From assembly GCA_964370065.1 (NCBI GenBank), contig CAYJGK010000001.1:50629-114628 (forward strand): 64,000 bases of DNA, read 5' to 3'. The stretch's first letter is position 1. Every line of letters starts with the position of its first letter. A program made the position numbers and the translations under genes. Below, piece after piece: positions 16,163 to 25,046 of this stretch. The stretch is from CAMQRS01 sp964370065. GTDB taxonomy: Bacteria > Bacillota_I > Bacilli_A > Erysipelotrichales > Erysipelotrichaceae. The notes under the pieces were generated by a model. The model had not been told where the DNA came from. It worked only from the letters and a program-made list of their open reading frames with translations, and did no database searches.

Positions 16163-18562
16163 CTAGACAATGCTTTCTTCTTTTGCGATTTTCGCCAGTA
16201 GGATACGACTTCCTACTCCGAATTTTTTCATAATGTTCCCTACATGGAATTTAACAGTACCTAAGTTGACACCTAATTCATCTGCAATTTGTGCGTTTTT
16301 AAAACCGCGCACAATATACTCTAGAACTTCTACTTCTTTTTTAGTTAATCCCATATATTTTTTAGGAGTGCGTAAATAATTAGGGTATTGCTTAGCGCGC
16401 ATTTCTGTTTCTTCAATAATATTTAATAAATATGTTTTGTTGAAGTCTTCTTGACGCCAGTTGATGGCCTTTATTAATGGCATAATAGCGTTTCCTTCAT
16501 CAGATAAGACACGAATTATCTTATATTTTTGTGCATTTTCCACTGCTTCTAAGAATGTTTTTTGCCACTCTTCACCAATGCGATAGTAGATAATACTTTT
16601 CTGAATGGCTAATTGAATTTGTAAGTAAGGACGACTATATTCTTTTGCATAAGGTTCTAATAAACTGATGATGTATAATGCATCAACATATTTACCTAAT
16701 GCAATATATGATTTAACTTTCATATATAACACATAACGTTTTGTTGTATAAAATTTTTCGTGTTCATTTGGCGCTTTTTCATTAACCCATTCAGTAATGG
16801 CGTTCGTATCATTCGTATGTAGTTTACAATCAATAATATTAGCTTCAATATTAGGTAGCATTTCATTGAAGTTAATTGAATCAGCACGATCATAAATAGC
16901 TTTCAAATTTTGAATAGCAATATCAGGTTGGTTTTCATTCATAAAAATGCGAGATAAAATACCTGTACTTGTATATTGAATACGAATGCTACCTTTTGTA
17001 TTCGAGTCATGTAAAGCACGTGTAATATAATCTAGTGCTTTTGCATTGTTATTTCGTTCATAATACAATTCACCTAAAGCAGCATCATATGCTCCATATG
17101 CATTTTCATCAAATAAGAATTCAATCGTTTTCTTCACTAATTTTTGAAAAATAGGCTTGGTATTAGCCCAAGGTAGTAAGTCTAATCCACCGTTCATTAT
17201 GGATGGAAGATTACCACTAGGCATAATGTTTTTAACTTTCATATTATGTTTAACAAGAAAGTCGGAAAATAAGAATAAATTCGTTTTAAATGTTTCTGAA
17301 TCACTAATGGGCGAAGCAATAGAGGTACGGATATATACTTCTAGAGTGTCTCCTTTTACTTTGTTTTTACGTTCTATTTCTACTTGGTCTTTTAATATTG
17401 TTAATTGTTCATAGAAAGCGTCTTTATTCATACTGTATGCATAAAATAATGCTTTTGCGCCGACTAATCTCATATTGTTTAATCCTGCATCAGCAGGAAT
17501 GATTTGAATGTATCGTTCAATGACATCTAAAAAGTTACTTCCATCTGCGTTTTCACATAAAAATATAATTAATTCAATAATTTTATCAAAATTATTAGCC
17601 ATCTCATAGCTATGTAAAGCTTTTTTTATTTGGCGACCTTCTGTGTATAATGCACCTGCTGTATTAAAATTAGCAATCGCTGTTTCCCCTAATTCAATTT
17701 GAATTTTTCTTTGTATAAAAGCCAAGAAATTAGGTTCGAAACGATATTGATTAGATGAGGTAGGAAACATAAACCCTTGTAAAGAGAGAGCGTTTATAAT
17801 GTCCGCTTGTGTATTTCTTTGTGTTAATGTATCTGCCATTTCATTAGAAAATACAGAAAATACCCCTAATTCTAAATATAAGTTTTGTTGTGAGGGTTCT
17901 AAAAAAGAAAATAAATAATTAAAATATTCATATAGATCTTTTCTTGCGAAATCACAAGCAGCTTTACTTGATATGCCTGGTTGTGCTAAACGATCTAAAT
18001 AAGCGATTGCACTCAATGCGTGGCCTCTACTAAAATCACTACATATTTTCGCGTAACTATGTAAATCTTGACTTGATAAACTACTGTAGAAGTGCTTTGT
18101 TTTCATAACTGAAATGATTTGTTCTTCCGTTAGTAATAAACAATGATAATCATAGACAGCCACTAAGCGAGTTAAACGATAGTGTAATAAATAACTAGGT
18201 AATTCTACACAACTTAATAAAATAATATCGATGTGGGAACTACTTCTTTTTCCTATGCGTAAAACATTTGCAAATTCATCTTGTAATGAAGTGTTATTTA
18301 ATAAGTGCAAATCATCGATGATTAATAATTTATTAGATTTCAATTGTTTTTGCGATTTAAAATAGTCTTGTAATCGTTCAATAAAATTTGATTGATTAGC
18401 AGAAATAGTGGTCCATATTTTATAGCGTTCTTGTGCGAATACTTCTGCTTGACTTGTTTTTCCATACCCTTGCATGGCATGGATATATAACATCCCATAA
18501 GTTTGAATGTCGTTTGCCCACTGTTCAAATGTTGGCTCTAATGTATAAATTTGCTCAATCAA
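16163..18562 (-). CDS. Large ATP-binding LuxR-family transcriptional regulator (MalT-like)
   Basis: A protein of about 800 aa with the STAND/LAL architecture: an N-terminal NTPase with P-loop AMQGYGKTS and Walker-B-like LLIIDDLHLL, a long helical repeat region (residues 300-720), and a C-terminal LuxR helix-turn-helix (LTKKEVEVLEYIVRGFKNAQIA). Such proteins activate transcription after binding an inducer and ATP. I prefer TTG at 18562, which has GGGGGGAG five bases upstream, over ATG at 18580, which has no ribosome site. It diverges from the two-component genes at 18.7 kb. The target genes and inducer are unknown. Confidence 0.85.
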   Translation of the reverse strand: MIEQIYTLEPTFEQWANDIQTYGMLYIHAMQGYGKTSQAEVFAQERYKIWTTISANQSNFIERLQDYFKSQKQLKSNKLLIIDDLHLLNNTSLQDEFANVLRIGKRSSSHIDIILLSCVELPSYLLHYRLTRLVAVYDYHCLLLTEEQIISVMKTKHFYSSLSSQDLHSYAKICSDFSRGHALSAIAYLDRLAQPGISSKAACDFARKDLYEYFNYLFSFLEPSQQNLYLELGVFSVFSNEMADTLTQRNTQADIINALSLQGFMFPTSSNQYRFEPNFLAFIQRKIQIELGETAIANFNTAGALYTEGRQIKKALHSYEMANNFDKIIELIIFLCENADGSNFLDVIERYIQIIPADAGLNNMRLVGAKALFYAYSMNKDAFYEQLTILKDQVEIERKNKVKGDTLEVYIRTSIASPISDSETFKTNLFLFSDFLVKHNMKVKNIMPSGNLPSIMNGGLDLLPWANTKPIFQKLVKKTIEFLFDENAYGAYDAALGELYYERNNNAKALDYITRALHDSNTKGSIRIQYTSTGILSRIFMNENQPDIAIQNLKAIYDRADSINFNEMLPNIEANIIDCKLHTNDTNAITEWVNEKAPNEHEKFYTTKRYVLYMKVKSYIALGKYVDALYIISLLEPYAKEYSRPYLQIQLAIQKSIIYYRIGEEWQKTFLEAVENAQKYKIIRVLSDEGNAIMPLIKAINWRQEDFNKTYLLNIIEETEMRAKQYPNYLRTPKKYMGLTKKEVEVLEYIVRGFKNAQIADELGVNLGTVKFHVGNIMKKFGVGSRILLAKIAKEESIV

Positions 18563-18674
18563 AAGTGCTCCCCCCTTCATTTGTAAATCCCTATGTAACA
18601 GGTTCTCTTTATTATAACAGTACTCGTTTTTAAAACTAGTACAAAAAATGGAAATAAACAGTCAAAATTCGTAC

Positions 18675-18711
18675 TTGACAACTTGACCTTCATGGTATAT
18701 AAGGCTATAAT
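18675..18711 (+). promoter_or_regulatory. Two overlapping promoters before the LytTR system
   Basis: TTGACA (18675-18680) with TATAAG (18698-18703) and TTGACC (18683-18688) with TATAAT (18706-18711); both spacers are 17 bp. The -35 boxes form an eight-base-spaced direct repeat (ACTTGACA, ACTTGACC). Confidence 0.65.
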
Positions 18712-18737
18712 GATGACACAAAGTGAAGGTGATCCAG

Positions 18738-19457
18738 ATGGATAAAATTTTTATAGCAATTTGCGATGATACAAAAGAAGAACAAGAGCGTGTAAAAAAA
18801 TTACTATTAGCATGCAAAAAGAATGTTGTAATTGATTTTTTTTCATCAGGTGAAGATTTATTGTTGCATTATGAAAAAGATAAGTATGACCTGTTATTAA
18901 TGGATATTTATATGGATGGTTTAACGGGTATTCAGACAATTGAAGAAATCAGAAAAATAGATGAAGAGGTAGTAGTTGCTTTTATGACAACTAGTCTTGA
19001 ATTCACTTTAGAGAGTTATCGATTATCCGCTATCAAGTATATAGAAAAACCCGCTTCGCAAAATGAAGTGTGCGAATTGTTAGAAATTGTACAAATTCAT
19101 AAAAAAAGTGCTCCTTCTATTGAAGTCATTTCTCAAAAAAAAATAAGAAGTATATATTTAAAACAAATTGTATTTATTGAACAAAAAGCAAAGCAGTTTC
19201 ATATCCACTTAATTAATGATGAAATCGTTATTAGTAATGGGAAAATAAGTGAAGTGTACATGCAATTAGATCCTTCTACTTTTATACATTGCCATAAAAG
19301 TTACATTGTTAATTTAGCGTATGTAGATAATTTAAATGAGGAGTTAACTGTTTTTGAAATGAAGACAAAAGAAAATGTTCACATTCGTAGAGAGAGCATG
19401 CGTGGTGTGAAAAGAAGTTATGAAGATTATTTATTTATGAAGGTAAGAGGTAGATAA
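18738..19457 (+). CDS. LytTR-family response regulator (AgrA-like)
   Basis: A 239-aa regulator with a receiver domain followed by a LytTR DNA-binding domain (about 130-235). The acidic pair Asp10/Asp11 (AICDD), phospho-acceptor Asp56 (LLLMDIYMDG) and Lys in YIEKPAS are intact, so phosphorylation control is expected. The LytTR part shows IVFIEQKAKQFHIHL and FIHCHKSYIVNLAYVD. ATG 18738 is preceded by AAGGTGA; the upstream in-frame GTG at 18723 is less well placed. The cognate kinase follows one base later. No AgrB/AgrD-like genes are nearby. Confidence 0.9.
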   Translation: MDKIFIAICDDTKEEQERVKKLLLACKKNVVIDFFSSGEDLLLHYEKDKYDLLLMDIYMDGLTGIQTIEEIRKIDEEVVVAFMTTSLEFTLESYRLSAIKYIEKPASQNEVCELLEIVQIHKKSAPSIEVISQKKIRSIYLKQIVFIEQKAKQFHIHLINDEIVISNGKISEVYMQLDPSTFIHCHKSYIVNLAYVDNLNEELTVFEMKTKENVHIRRESMRGVKRSYEDYLFMKVRGR

Positions 19458-19458
19458 T

Positions 19459-21252
19459 ATGAAGAAAATGAAATGGCTATCCTATAGTGTTAAAACAGGA
19501 ATCATAGTACTGTCTCTTTATCTAGTTGTATGTGCTTTGCAATATCCAAGCAGTCAAGCAAAAGATAGTGACTTAGTATTTTTAGATACCGTACAAGTAC
19601 AGAATGATGTCATTACCTTACCCCATGAATTTTCTGCGCCAGACAATCATAGTAAAGTTGTCCTATCGACTTTGATTCAACCACAAAAGCAAGATGTTCT
19701 ATACATAAAATCTGTATATTCACCATTGGTGGTCTATTTAAATGACGAAATTATTTATGAATACGGGAAAGAGGGTACATACCCTTCATATATGATTGAT
19801 CCCGGTACTTATGTGGATATGATTCCTTTACCGGTTAGCGAAGAAATAATGGAACTAAGACTAGAATATGAAGCACCTACTTCTAGAAGTAGTATGATGG
19901 TATATCCACCGATTGTGGGTTCTGAAGGAGCGATTCTAGATTATTTGTTTAATATACTGGGGTTACCGCTAATCTTTTCTTTACTGCAAGTGATAGTTGG
20001 TATTTTATTAGTTTGTAGTGCATTATTTATTATTAATTTTGAAAAATTAGGAAAAGCCTTATTATGGTTAGGAATATTTGCAATCTCAACAGGAATCTGG
20101 CCATTTGGAGAATACAATTTGACAGCGTTATTTATTGAAAATGCAACTTTATTATATTTATTTGCATTTATTGGATTGTTTTCAATAATAATTCCGTTAA
20201 TTGAATTTTTAATTCAATTAATTGATTTTAAAAATGAGAAGTATTTGCGATATATTTCCATTGGATTTGGAATAGCAACTTGTATGGCATTAATTTTACA
20301 ATTAAGTGGGGTACTGGCATTTTCAACAAGTATGTATTTCTTTCATGTGGCGAGCCCAATCGCTATTGTAATTCTTACAGTTGAGATGGCTAAAGAAGCG
20401 TTTCTACGCAATAGCCGTAATGCAAAGCGATTATTAATCCCCTTAACGATATTGATGTTGTCGGCATTAGCAGAAATATTAAATTATAATTTGCAGTTTG
20501 TTTTAATTTTTGCATCGATATTCCAAGTGGGAATTGCTATCTTCTGTATTAATAGTTTTGTATTATGTGGAGTGTATGTAAAAGATGTTGTATTAGTGAA
20601 TCGTACTCGCCAACAATTAGAATTCCAAGTAGAAATGATGAAGTTACAAATCGATGAGCAAAAAAAATATAACCAAATGATGGCACAAAATGAAATTGCG
20701 GTGCGTCAACAACAACATGATTTAAGACATCAATTGAAAGTCATTCGCGAATTATGCCATGAACCTAGTCAGTTGTGTGAATACGTAGATACTTTAATTG
20801 AAAATACCCCTAAAACAGAGTCACGGTATTGTGAGAATGTTGCAGTGAATATCATTGTATCGTATTATGCCTCTTTGTTCCAACAAGAACAAATACCATT
20901 CCATGCCAAAATCGCTGTATCTAGGCATATCCATAATGTTTCAGATAGTGATTTATGTGTTGTATTTGCCAATTTGTTAGAAAATGCACTAGAAGCTTGT
21001 CAAAGAGATAAACAAGAGAAAAAATTTGTTAAAATATCATGTGTGCAAGAATATAGTGCACTAATCATTACGATGGATAATACATTTAATGGAAAATTTG
21101 ATCGTATTAGAAGTGGTTACTTATCGAGTAAACGTAATGAATTAGGAGTCGGGTTGAATTCGATACATACGATTTCTCGTAAGTATGGTGGAAGTTCACG
21201 ATTCGAAGTAAAAGATGATTTGTTTTTATCTTCGGTATATTTTAAAATATAA
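19459..21252 (+). CDS. GHKL sensor histidine kinase with extracellular 7TMR-DISM-like sensor
   Basis: A 597-aa membrane kinase. After an N-terminal signal/anchor helix there is an extracellular beta-rich region (about 35-150), then roughly seven membrane helices (165-385), a coiled coil, the phospho-acceptor segment RQQQHDLRHQLKVI, and a GHKL ATPase with N box NLLENALEAC and G box GVGLNSI. The layout resembles 7TMR-DISM sensors rather than AgrC. Its start lies one base after the response regulator stop, so the two form a pair. The signal is unknown. Confidence 0.87.
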   Translation: MKKMKWLSYSVKTGIIVLSLYLVVCALQYPSSQAKDSDLVFLDTVQVQNDVITLPHEFSAPDNHSKVVLSTLIQPQKQDVLYIKSVYSPLVVYLNDEIIYEYGKEGTYPSYMIDPGTYVDMIPLPVSEEIMELRLEYEAPTSRSSMMVYPPIVGSEGAILDYLFNILGLPLIFSLLQVIVGILLVCSALFIINFEKLGKALLWLGIFAISTGIWPFGEYNLTALFIENATLLYLFAFIGLFSIIIPLIEFLIQLIDFKNEKYLRYISIGFGIATCMALILQLSGVLAFSTSMYFFHVASPIAIVILTVEMAKEAFLRNSRNAKRLLIPLTILMLSALAEILNYNLQFVLIFASIFQVGIAIFCINSFVLCGVYVKDVVLVNRTRQQLEFQVEMMKLQIDEQKKYNQMMAQNEIAVRQQQHDLRHQLKVIRELCHEPSQLCEYVDTLIENTPKTESRYCENVAVNIIVSYYASLFQQEQIPFHAKIAVSRHIHNVSDSDLCVVFANLLENALEACQRDKQEKKFVKISCVQEYSALIITMDNTFNGKFDRIRSGYLSSKRNELGVGLNSIHTISRKYGGSSRFEVKDDLFLSSVYFKI

Positions 21253-21254
21253 AA

Positions 21255-21283
21255 AAACATTTCGAAAGAAATGTTTCTTTTTT
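21255..21283 (+). terminator. Terminator of the two-component operon
   Basis: AAACATTTC (21255-21263), GAAA loop, GAAATGTTT, then a T-rich run. Confidence 0.85.
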
Positions 21284-21308
21284 TATAAGTCATGGTACAG
21301 TATATAAA

Positions 21309-22556
21309 TTACTTTTTAAATAATTTATATAAACGATACATCCATTTAGATAAAACAATTTCAAATACACCAACTAATTCAATCACTTCACCATGGAATC
21401 CTTTTTTAAATTCATATACACCATAGTCTTCAGCACTTTTATCAAAAATACCACTAATACCATATAAATTATAACGTTTATAGCCATGTTTAATTCCATA
21501 CTTCATCATTTGCCAATGCATTGCATAAGGAGAAGCAAATTGCATGTATTTTTCATATACACCACTAAATAAACATAATATTTCACTACCGTATGTAAAG
21601 AAGACACCACTAGATAAAACAATTTCGTTCCCTTTTTCTTGCTGTAATTTTTGTGCATCGGCTATATGCTTGTCATAACGTGAAATCACATCTAATGCGA
21701 TATTACGTTTGCTGTTTATTTTAGCGCTATTTGGATTGTTTGCTAGTTTGGCATCACAGTCTGCAACAGTCTTTAATTCTTGCGCACGATCTTGTTGAAC
21801 ACTTTCAATGTAATCATCTATTTTCATAACAGCACTTAAAAATTTAGCATGACCATTTACGACAAAACTATTATATAAACGCGTATAATATTCATTTGAA
21901 CGATTATCAAAATCACGGCGTTTAGAAGTATGATTCATCACTGCGATGAATTCATCTAATGTATGTAGTGTTAGCTCTTTCGTATGAATTTTGTATTTAA
22001 TTGTTTTCATTACACTTCTTTTACATTTGCGTTCAAATGATTGTAATAAAGTTTGCTCATCTTCACCTAGTGGGATTGTATAAATCCATCGTGGTTCAAC
22101 TGCTAAATCGATTCCTTTAGTAAAACCTTTATGTGTAAACCCTGCTTGTATAAAAGATTGTACGATGTCTTTGTTATGAAAACCATTCTCTACTACGCTA
22201 CCATCTAAAGCATGTTCTTGATAAGGAATATAAGGATCACAACTTAAATATAGTGCTTTTTTCTGTTTTAAATACTGCTTTAATGCTGTTGTAAAAAAAT
22301 GAAATAAAACAGTATCGTTATAATCGATAAGAAAACCTCTAGGAGCAACATATTGGCGATAGTTAAACTTAACAACACGATACGATAAATAAGTAGCACA
22401 CACAATGGCATGGTTTATCTTGACTCCTACATAAGCGGATTTAAAACCTGATTGTTCTCTTAACTCAGCCATGGATGTAGATTGCCATAAATGGGTATCT
22501 TTATATTGTAAGGAGAAGGTATTAAACTCTTCCTTTGTTAATTGTACAAATTGCAT
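21309..22556 (-). CDS. FemABX/MurM-like peptidoglycan peptidyltransferase
   Basis: A 415-aa member of the FemABX family, which uses aminoacyl-tRNA to add amino acids to lipid II and build interpeptide bridges. Seen: the N-terminal GNAT-like fold with LWQSTSMAELREQSGFK, the central FERKCKRSVMKTIKY, a coiled-coil arm (about 255-315), and C-terminal YNLYGISGIF with VYEFKKGFHGEVIE. I chose ATG 22556, preceded by GGAGG, rather than ATG 22568, which overlaps that ribosome site. It is monocistronic. The amino acid added cannot be told from sequence. Confidence 0.88.
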   Translation of the reverse strand: MQFVQLTKEEFNTFSLQYKDTHLWQSTSMAELREQSGFKSAYVGVKINHAIVCATYLSYRVVKFNYRQYVAPRGFLIDYNDTVLFHFFTTALKQYLKQKKALYLSCDPYIPYQEHALDGSVVENGFHNKDIVQSFIQAGFTHKGFTKGIDLAVEPRWIYTIPLGEDEQTLLQSFERKCKRSVMKTIKYKIHTKELTLHTLDEFIAVMNHTSKRRDFDNRSNEYYTRLYNSFVVNGHAKFLSAVMKIDDYIESVQQDRAQELKTVADCDAKLANNPNSAKINSKRNIALDVISRYDKHIADAQKLQQEKGNEIVLSSGVFFTYGSEILCLFSGVYEKYMQFASPYAMHWQMMKYGIKHGYKRYNLYGISGIFDKSAEDYGVYEFKKGFHGEVIELVGVFEIVLSKWMYRLYKLFKK

Positions 22557-22683
22557 ATTGTCCTCCATTCACTTATTAAACTAAGCTACTTCTGTAGTGT
22601 ATTATATCATATTCAACTTAGAAAGATAATTGAAATTTATTGTTTTATTTTATTATAATCAGGCATTCATCAAAGTATAATTG

Positions 22684-22692
22684 TGATATAAT
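22684..22692 (+). promoter_or_regulatory. Extended -10 promoter for mnmE-tatD
   Basis: TGATATAAT with the -10 hexamer at 22687-22692, 25 nt before the mnmE start. No strong -35. Confidence 0.5.
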
Positions 22693-22716
22693 AGTTAAAC
22701 TAGAAGAGGTGATCTT

Positions 22717-24051
22717 ATGTTATATGATACGATTGTTGCAATCTCTACAGCTTTAAGTGAAAGTGCAATAGGAATTGTTAGAATGAGTGGAAATCAAGCT
22801 ATTGCTATAGCTAACCAGATATGTTCAACGAATATAGAAAAACAAGCAGGAAATACGATTGTTTTTTCTAATGTCGTACATCCTGACACAAATGAAATAA
22901 TAGATGAAGTATTAGTCAGTGTGTTTAAAGATAAAAAAAGTTTTACTGGAGAGGATATTGTTGAAATAAATACACATGGTGGAATAGTTGTCACAAAGCA
23001 AGTATTAGCTCTTTGTTTACAATATGGGGCACGTTTAGCAAATCCAGGAGAATTTATGCAACGCGCATTTTTGAATGGAAAAATTGATTTAACACAAGCG
23101 GAAGCTATGAATGATATGATTATTGCCCAAGATGAGCAAGCTTCTAAATTAGCTATTAAAGGAGTAAAAGGAAGTGTGCAAAAACTGTTAAATCCTTTCA
23201 TTAATGAGTTATTAGATATGATTGCACACATTGAAGTAAATATAGATTATCCAGAATATGATGATGTGATTCAATTAAATGATGAAATATTATTACCTAA
23301 AGTAAAGGATTGGTTAATCAAAATGGATACGATTTTAAAGCAAGCTAAAAGTGGACAAATTGTAAGAGAAGGGATACAAACAACAATTGTAGGAAAACCT
23401 AACGTTGGTAAATCTAGTTTGTTAAATGCTTTATTAGAAGAAGATAAGGCAATTGTGACTAATATTGCAGGGACAACACGCGATATTGTAGAAGGAAGTG
23501 TCCGTTTAGAATATGTTACTTTACATGTTATTGATACAGCAGGTATTCGTGAAAGTGATGACCTTGTTGAACAAATAGGAATTGAAAAAAGTAAAAAAGC
23601 GATTGAAGAAGCACAATTAGTTATTGTATTATTTGATGGTAGCCAACCTTTAGATGATAAAGACCAAGAATTGTTAGATTTAACGCAACACAAAACAAGA
23701 TTAATTGTATACAATAAAAAAGATGTTGCAGGAATACAGGATGACCAAATTTGGATTGCTGCCAAAGAAGATGATATTCATGCATTAGTGGATGCTATCA
23801 ATCAAATGTATGAACAACATCAAATTGCTTTACAAAGCAATACATTAACTAATGAGCGGCAGATTAGTTTGATGCAACAAGCCAAACAAAGTATGATACA
23901 AGCAAAAGAAGCAATGGAAATGGGAATGGAATTAGATTTGATTGCCATCGATTTACAAGCCGCATACACATATTTAAAAGAAATTTTAGGGCAAGTGAAT
24001 CGAGATGATTTATTAGATACGCTATTCTCTAATTTTTGTTTAGGAAAGTAG
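22717..24051 (+). CDS. mnmE: tRNA uridine-5-carboxymethylaminomethyl modification GTPase MnmE
   Basis: With MnmG, modifies wobble U34 of certain tRNAs; 444 aa. The N-terminal tetrahydrofolate-binding domain begins YDTIVAISTALSESAIGIVR. The G domain is inserted in a helical domain: G1 GKPNVGKSSL (near 226), TNIAGTTRD, DTAGIRESD and NKKD. The C terminus is the conserved FCLGK with the functional Cys. GAGGTGAT precedes the ATG. It is followed 6 nt later by tatD. MnmG is not next to it, unlike the common mnmE-mnmG pair. Confidence 0.96.
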   Translation: MLYDTIVAISTALSESAIGIVRMSGNQAIAIANQICSTNIEKQAGNTIVFSNVVHPDTNEIIDEVLVSVFKDKKSFTGEDIVEINTHGGIVVTKQVLALCLQYGARLANPGEFMQRAFLNGKIDLTQAEAMNDMIIAQDEQASKLAIKGVKGSVQKLLNPFINELLDMIAHIEVNIDYPEYDDVIQLNDEILLPKVKDWLIKMDTILKQAKSGQIVREGIQTTIVGKPNVGKSSLLNALLEEDKAIVTNIAGTTRDIVEGSVRLEYVTLHVIDTAGIRESDDLVEQIGIEKSKKAIEEAQLVIVLFDGSQPLDDKDQELLDLTQHKTRLIVYNKKDVAGIQDDQIWIAAKEDDIHALVDAINQMYEQHQIALQSNTLTNERQISLMQQAKQSMIQAKEAMEMGMELDLIAIDLQAAYTYLKEILGQVNRDDLLDTLFSNFCLGK

Positions 24052-24057
24052 GTATTT

Positions 24058-24861
24058 ATGAATTTAATAGATAGTCATGCCCATATTACATGTGATTTAT
24101 TAATCGATCGCATTGATGAGGTGATTGAGAATGCTGCTCAAGCAAATGTGAGTCGCATTCTTGTTATTTGCACGGATTTTATCACGTATGAAAGAGCTCT
24201 TGCTTTACAACATCCCACTATTCAATTTGATTTAGCGTTAGGGTTCCATCCAACGGATTTAAATGAATTTAAAGAAGATGATTATGAACGATTAACAAAC
24301 ATTGCACAAAGTGGAACGTTAGTGGCTATTGGTGAAATTGGGCTAGATTACCATTGGGATAATGTGGAAAGAGAAGTGCAAAAAAAAGGATTTATTCAAC
24401 AAATCGAAATAGCGAATACATTACAATTGCCAATCATCGTACACATGCGAGAAGCGACCCAAGATACACTAGATATTTTAAAAGAGCACTGTAAAGTTCC
24501 GTTCTTAATGCATTGCTTTAGTGGTAGTAAAGAAGTGGCAAAAATCGTTATGAGTATGAATGGGTACATTTCGTTTGCAGGTCCTATTACTTTTAAAAAT
24601 GCAAAAGGGCTAAATGAAGTGCCACAAGTTTGTGATATCAATCGTATTTTAGTGGAAACAGATTGTCCCTATTTAACACCGCATCCACATCGTGGGAAAC
24701 AAAATGAGGTGAAATATGTAGCTTACACATTTGAAAAAGTGGCAGAGTTATTAGAAATACAGCAGGAAGAACTAGCTAAAATAATAGAAAATAATTATCA
24801 ATCGTTTATTAAAAACCCGAATGAAAACTCTTACATAAAAATAATGAAACAAAATGATTGA
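24058..24861 (+). CDS. tatD: TatD family metal-dependent DNase
   Basis: A 267-aa TIM-barrel hydrolase of the TatD/YcfH type, acting in DNA or tRNA-related nuclease roles. Metal ligands are seen as DSHAHI at residues 4-9, GEIGLDYHWD (near 93), IVHMREA and MHCFSGS, and the late TDCPYLTPHPHRG motif. It is co-transcribed with mnmE. The stop codon region overlaps the -35 box of the next promoter (24858-24863), so the two units are packed together. Confidence 0.93.
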   Translation: MNLIDSHAHITCDLLIDRIDEVIENAAQANVSRILVICTDFITYERALALQHPTIQFDLALGFHPTDLNEFKEDDYERLTNIAQSGTLVAIGEIGLDYHWDNVEREVQKKGFIQQIEIANTLQLPIIVHMREATQDTLDILKEHCKVPFLMHCFSGSKEVAKIVMSMNGYISFAGPITFKNAKGLNEVPQVCDINRILVETDCPYLTPHPHRGKQNEVKYVAYTFEKVAELLEIQQEELAKIIENNYQSFIKNPNENSYIKIMKQND

Positions 24862-24886
24862 CAATTGAATCGATTTGGAGTAGAGT
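24858..24886 (+). promoter_or_regulatory. Promoter of the Amt-PII gene
   Basis: TTGACA (24858-24863) overlapping the tatD stop; 17-bp spacer to TAGAGT (24881-24886). The -10 is imperfect. Confidence 0.65.
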
Positions 24887-24901
24887 ATTACCCATAGAAC
24901 A

Positions 24902-24931
24902 GCGAAGGAGCGTCTAGTAGAATGATCTACT
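24902..24931 (+). promoter_or_regulatory. Putative dual-hexaloop ANTAR element in the amt leader
   Basis: Hairpin 1 is GCG[AAGGAG]CGU (24902-24913). After two bases comes hairpin 2, AGUAG[AAUGAU]CUACU (24916-24931), with five perfect pairs. Both hexaloops have A1 and G4, the classic paired ANTAR target. Hairpin 1 shares 24907-24913 with the terminator 5' arm. Confidence 0.7.
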
Positions 24932-24946
24932 TTACGCTCCTTTTTT
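24907..24946 (+). terminator. First leader terminator (attenuator) of the Amt-PII gene
   Basis: GGAGCGU (24907-24913) pairs with ACGCUCC (24934-24940); the apical GUAGA/UCUAC helix completes it; TTTTTT follows. Confidence 0.85.
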
Positions 24947-24985
24947 GTTTTATTAGAAATAGAGAATAAAGCATATAAAAAGAGA

Positions 24986-25026
24986 GCACAAAGGTGTGCA
25001 TGAGTAATCATGTGCGCCTTTTGTGC
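24986..25026 (+). promoter_or_regulatory. Second leader attenuator and hexaloop hairpin of the Amt-PII gene
   Basis: GGUGUGCAUGA (24993-25003) pairs with 25008-25018 (GUAA loop) and is followed by TTTT, a weaker terminator. The alternative hairpin GCAC[AAAGGU]GUGC (24986-24999) has a hexaloop with A1 and G4 and uses the same 5' arm. A longer fold to 25026 is also possible. Function as terminator is less certain than for the first attenuator. Confidence 0.5.
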
Positions 25027-25046
25027 ATTAAGGGAGGAAAAGAAAT

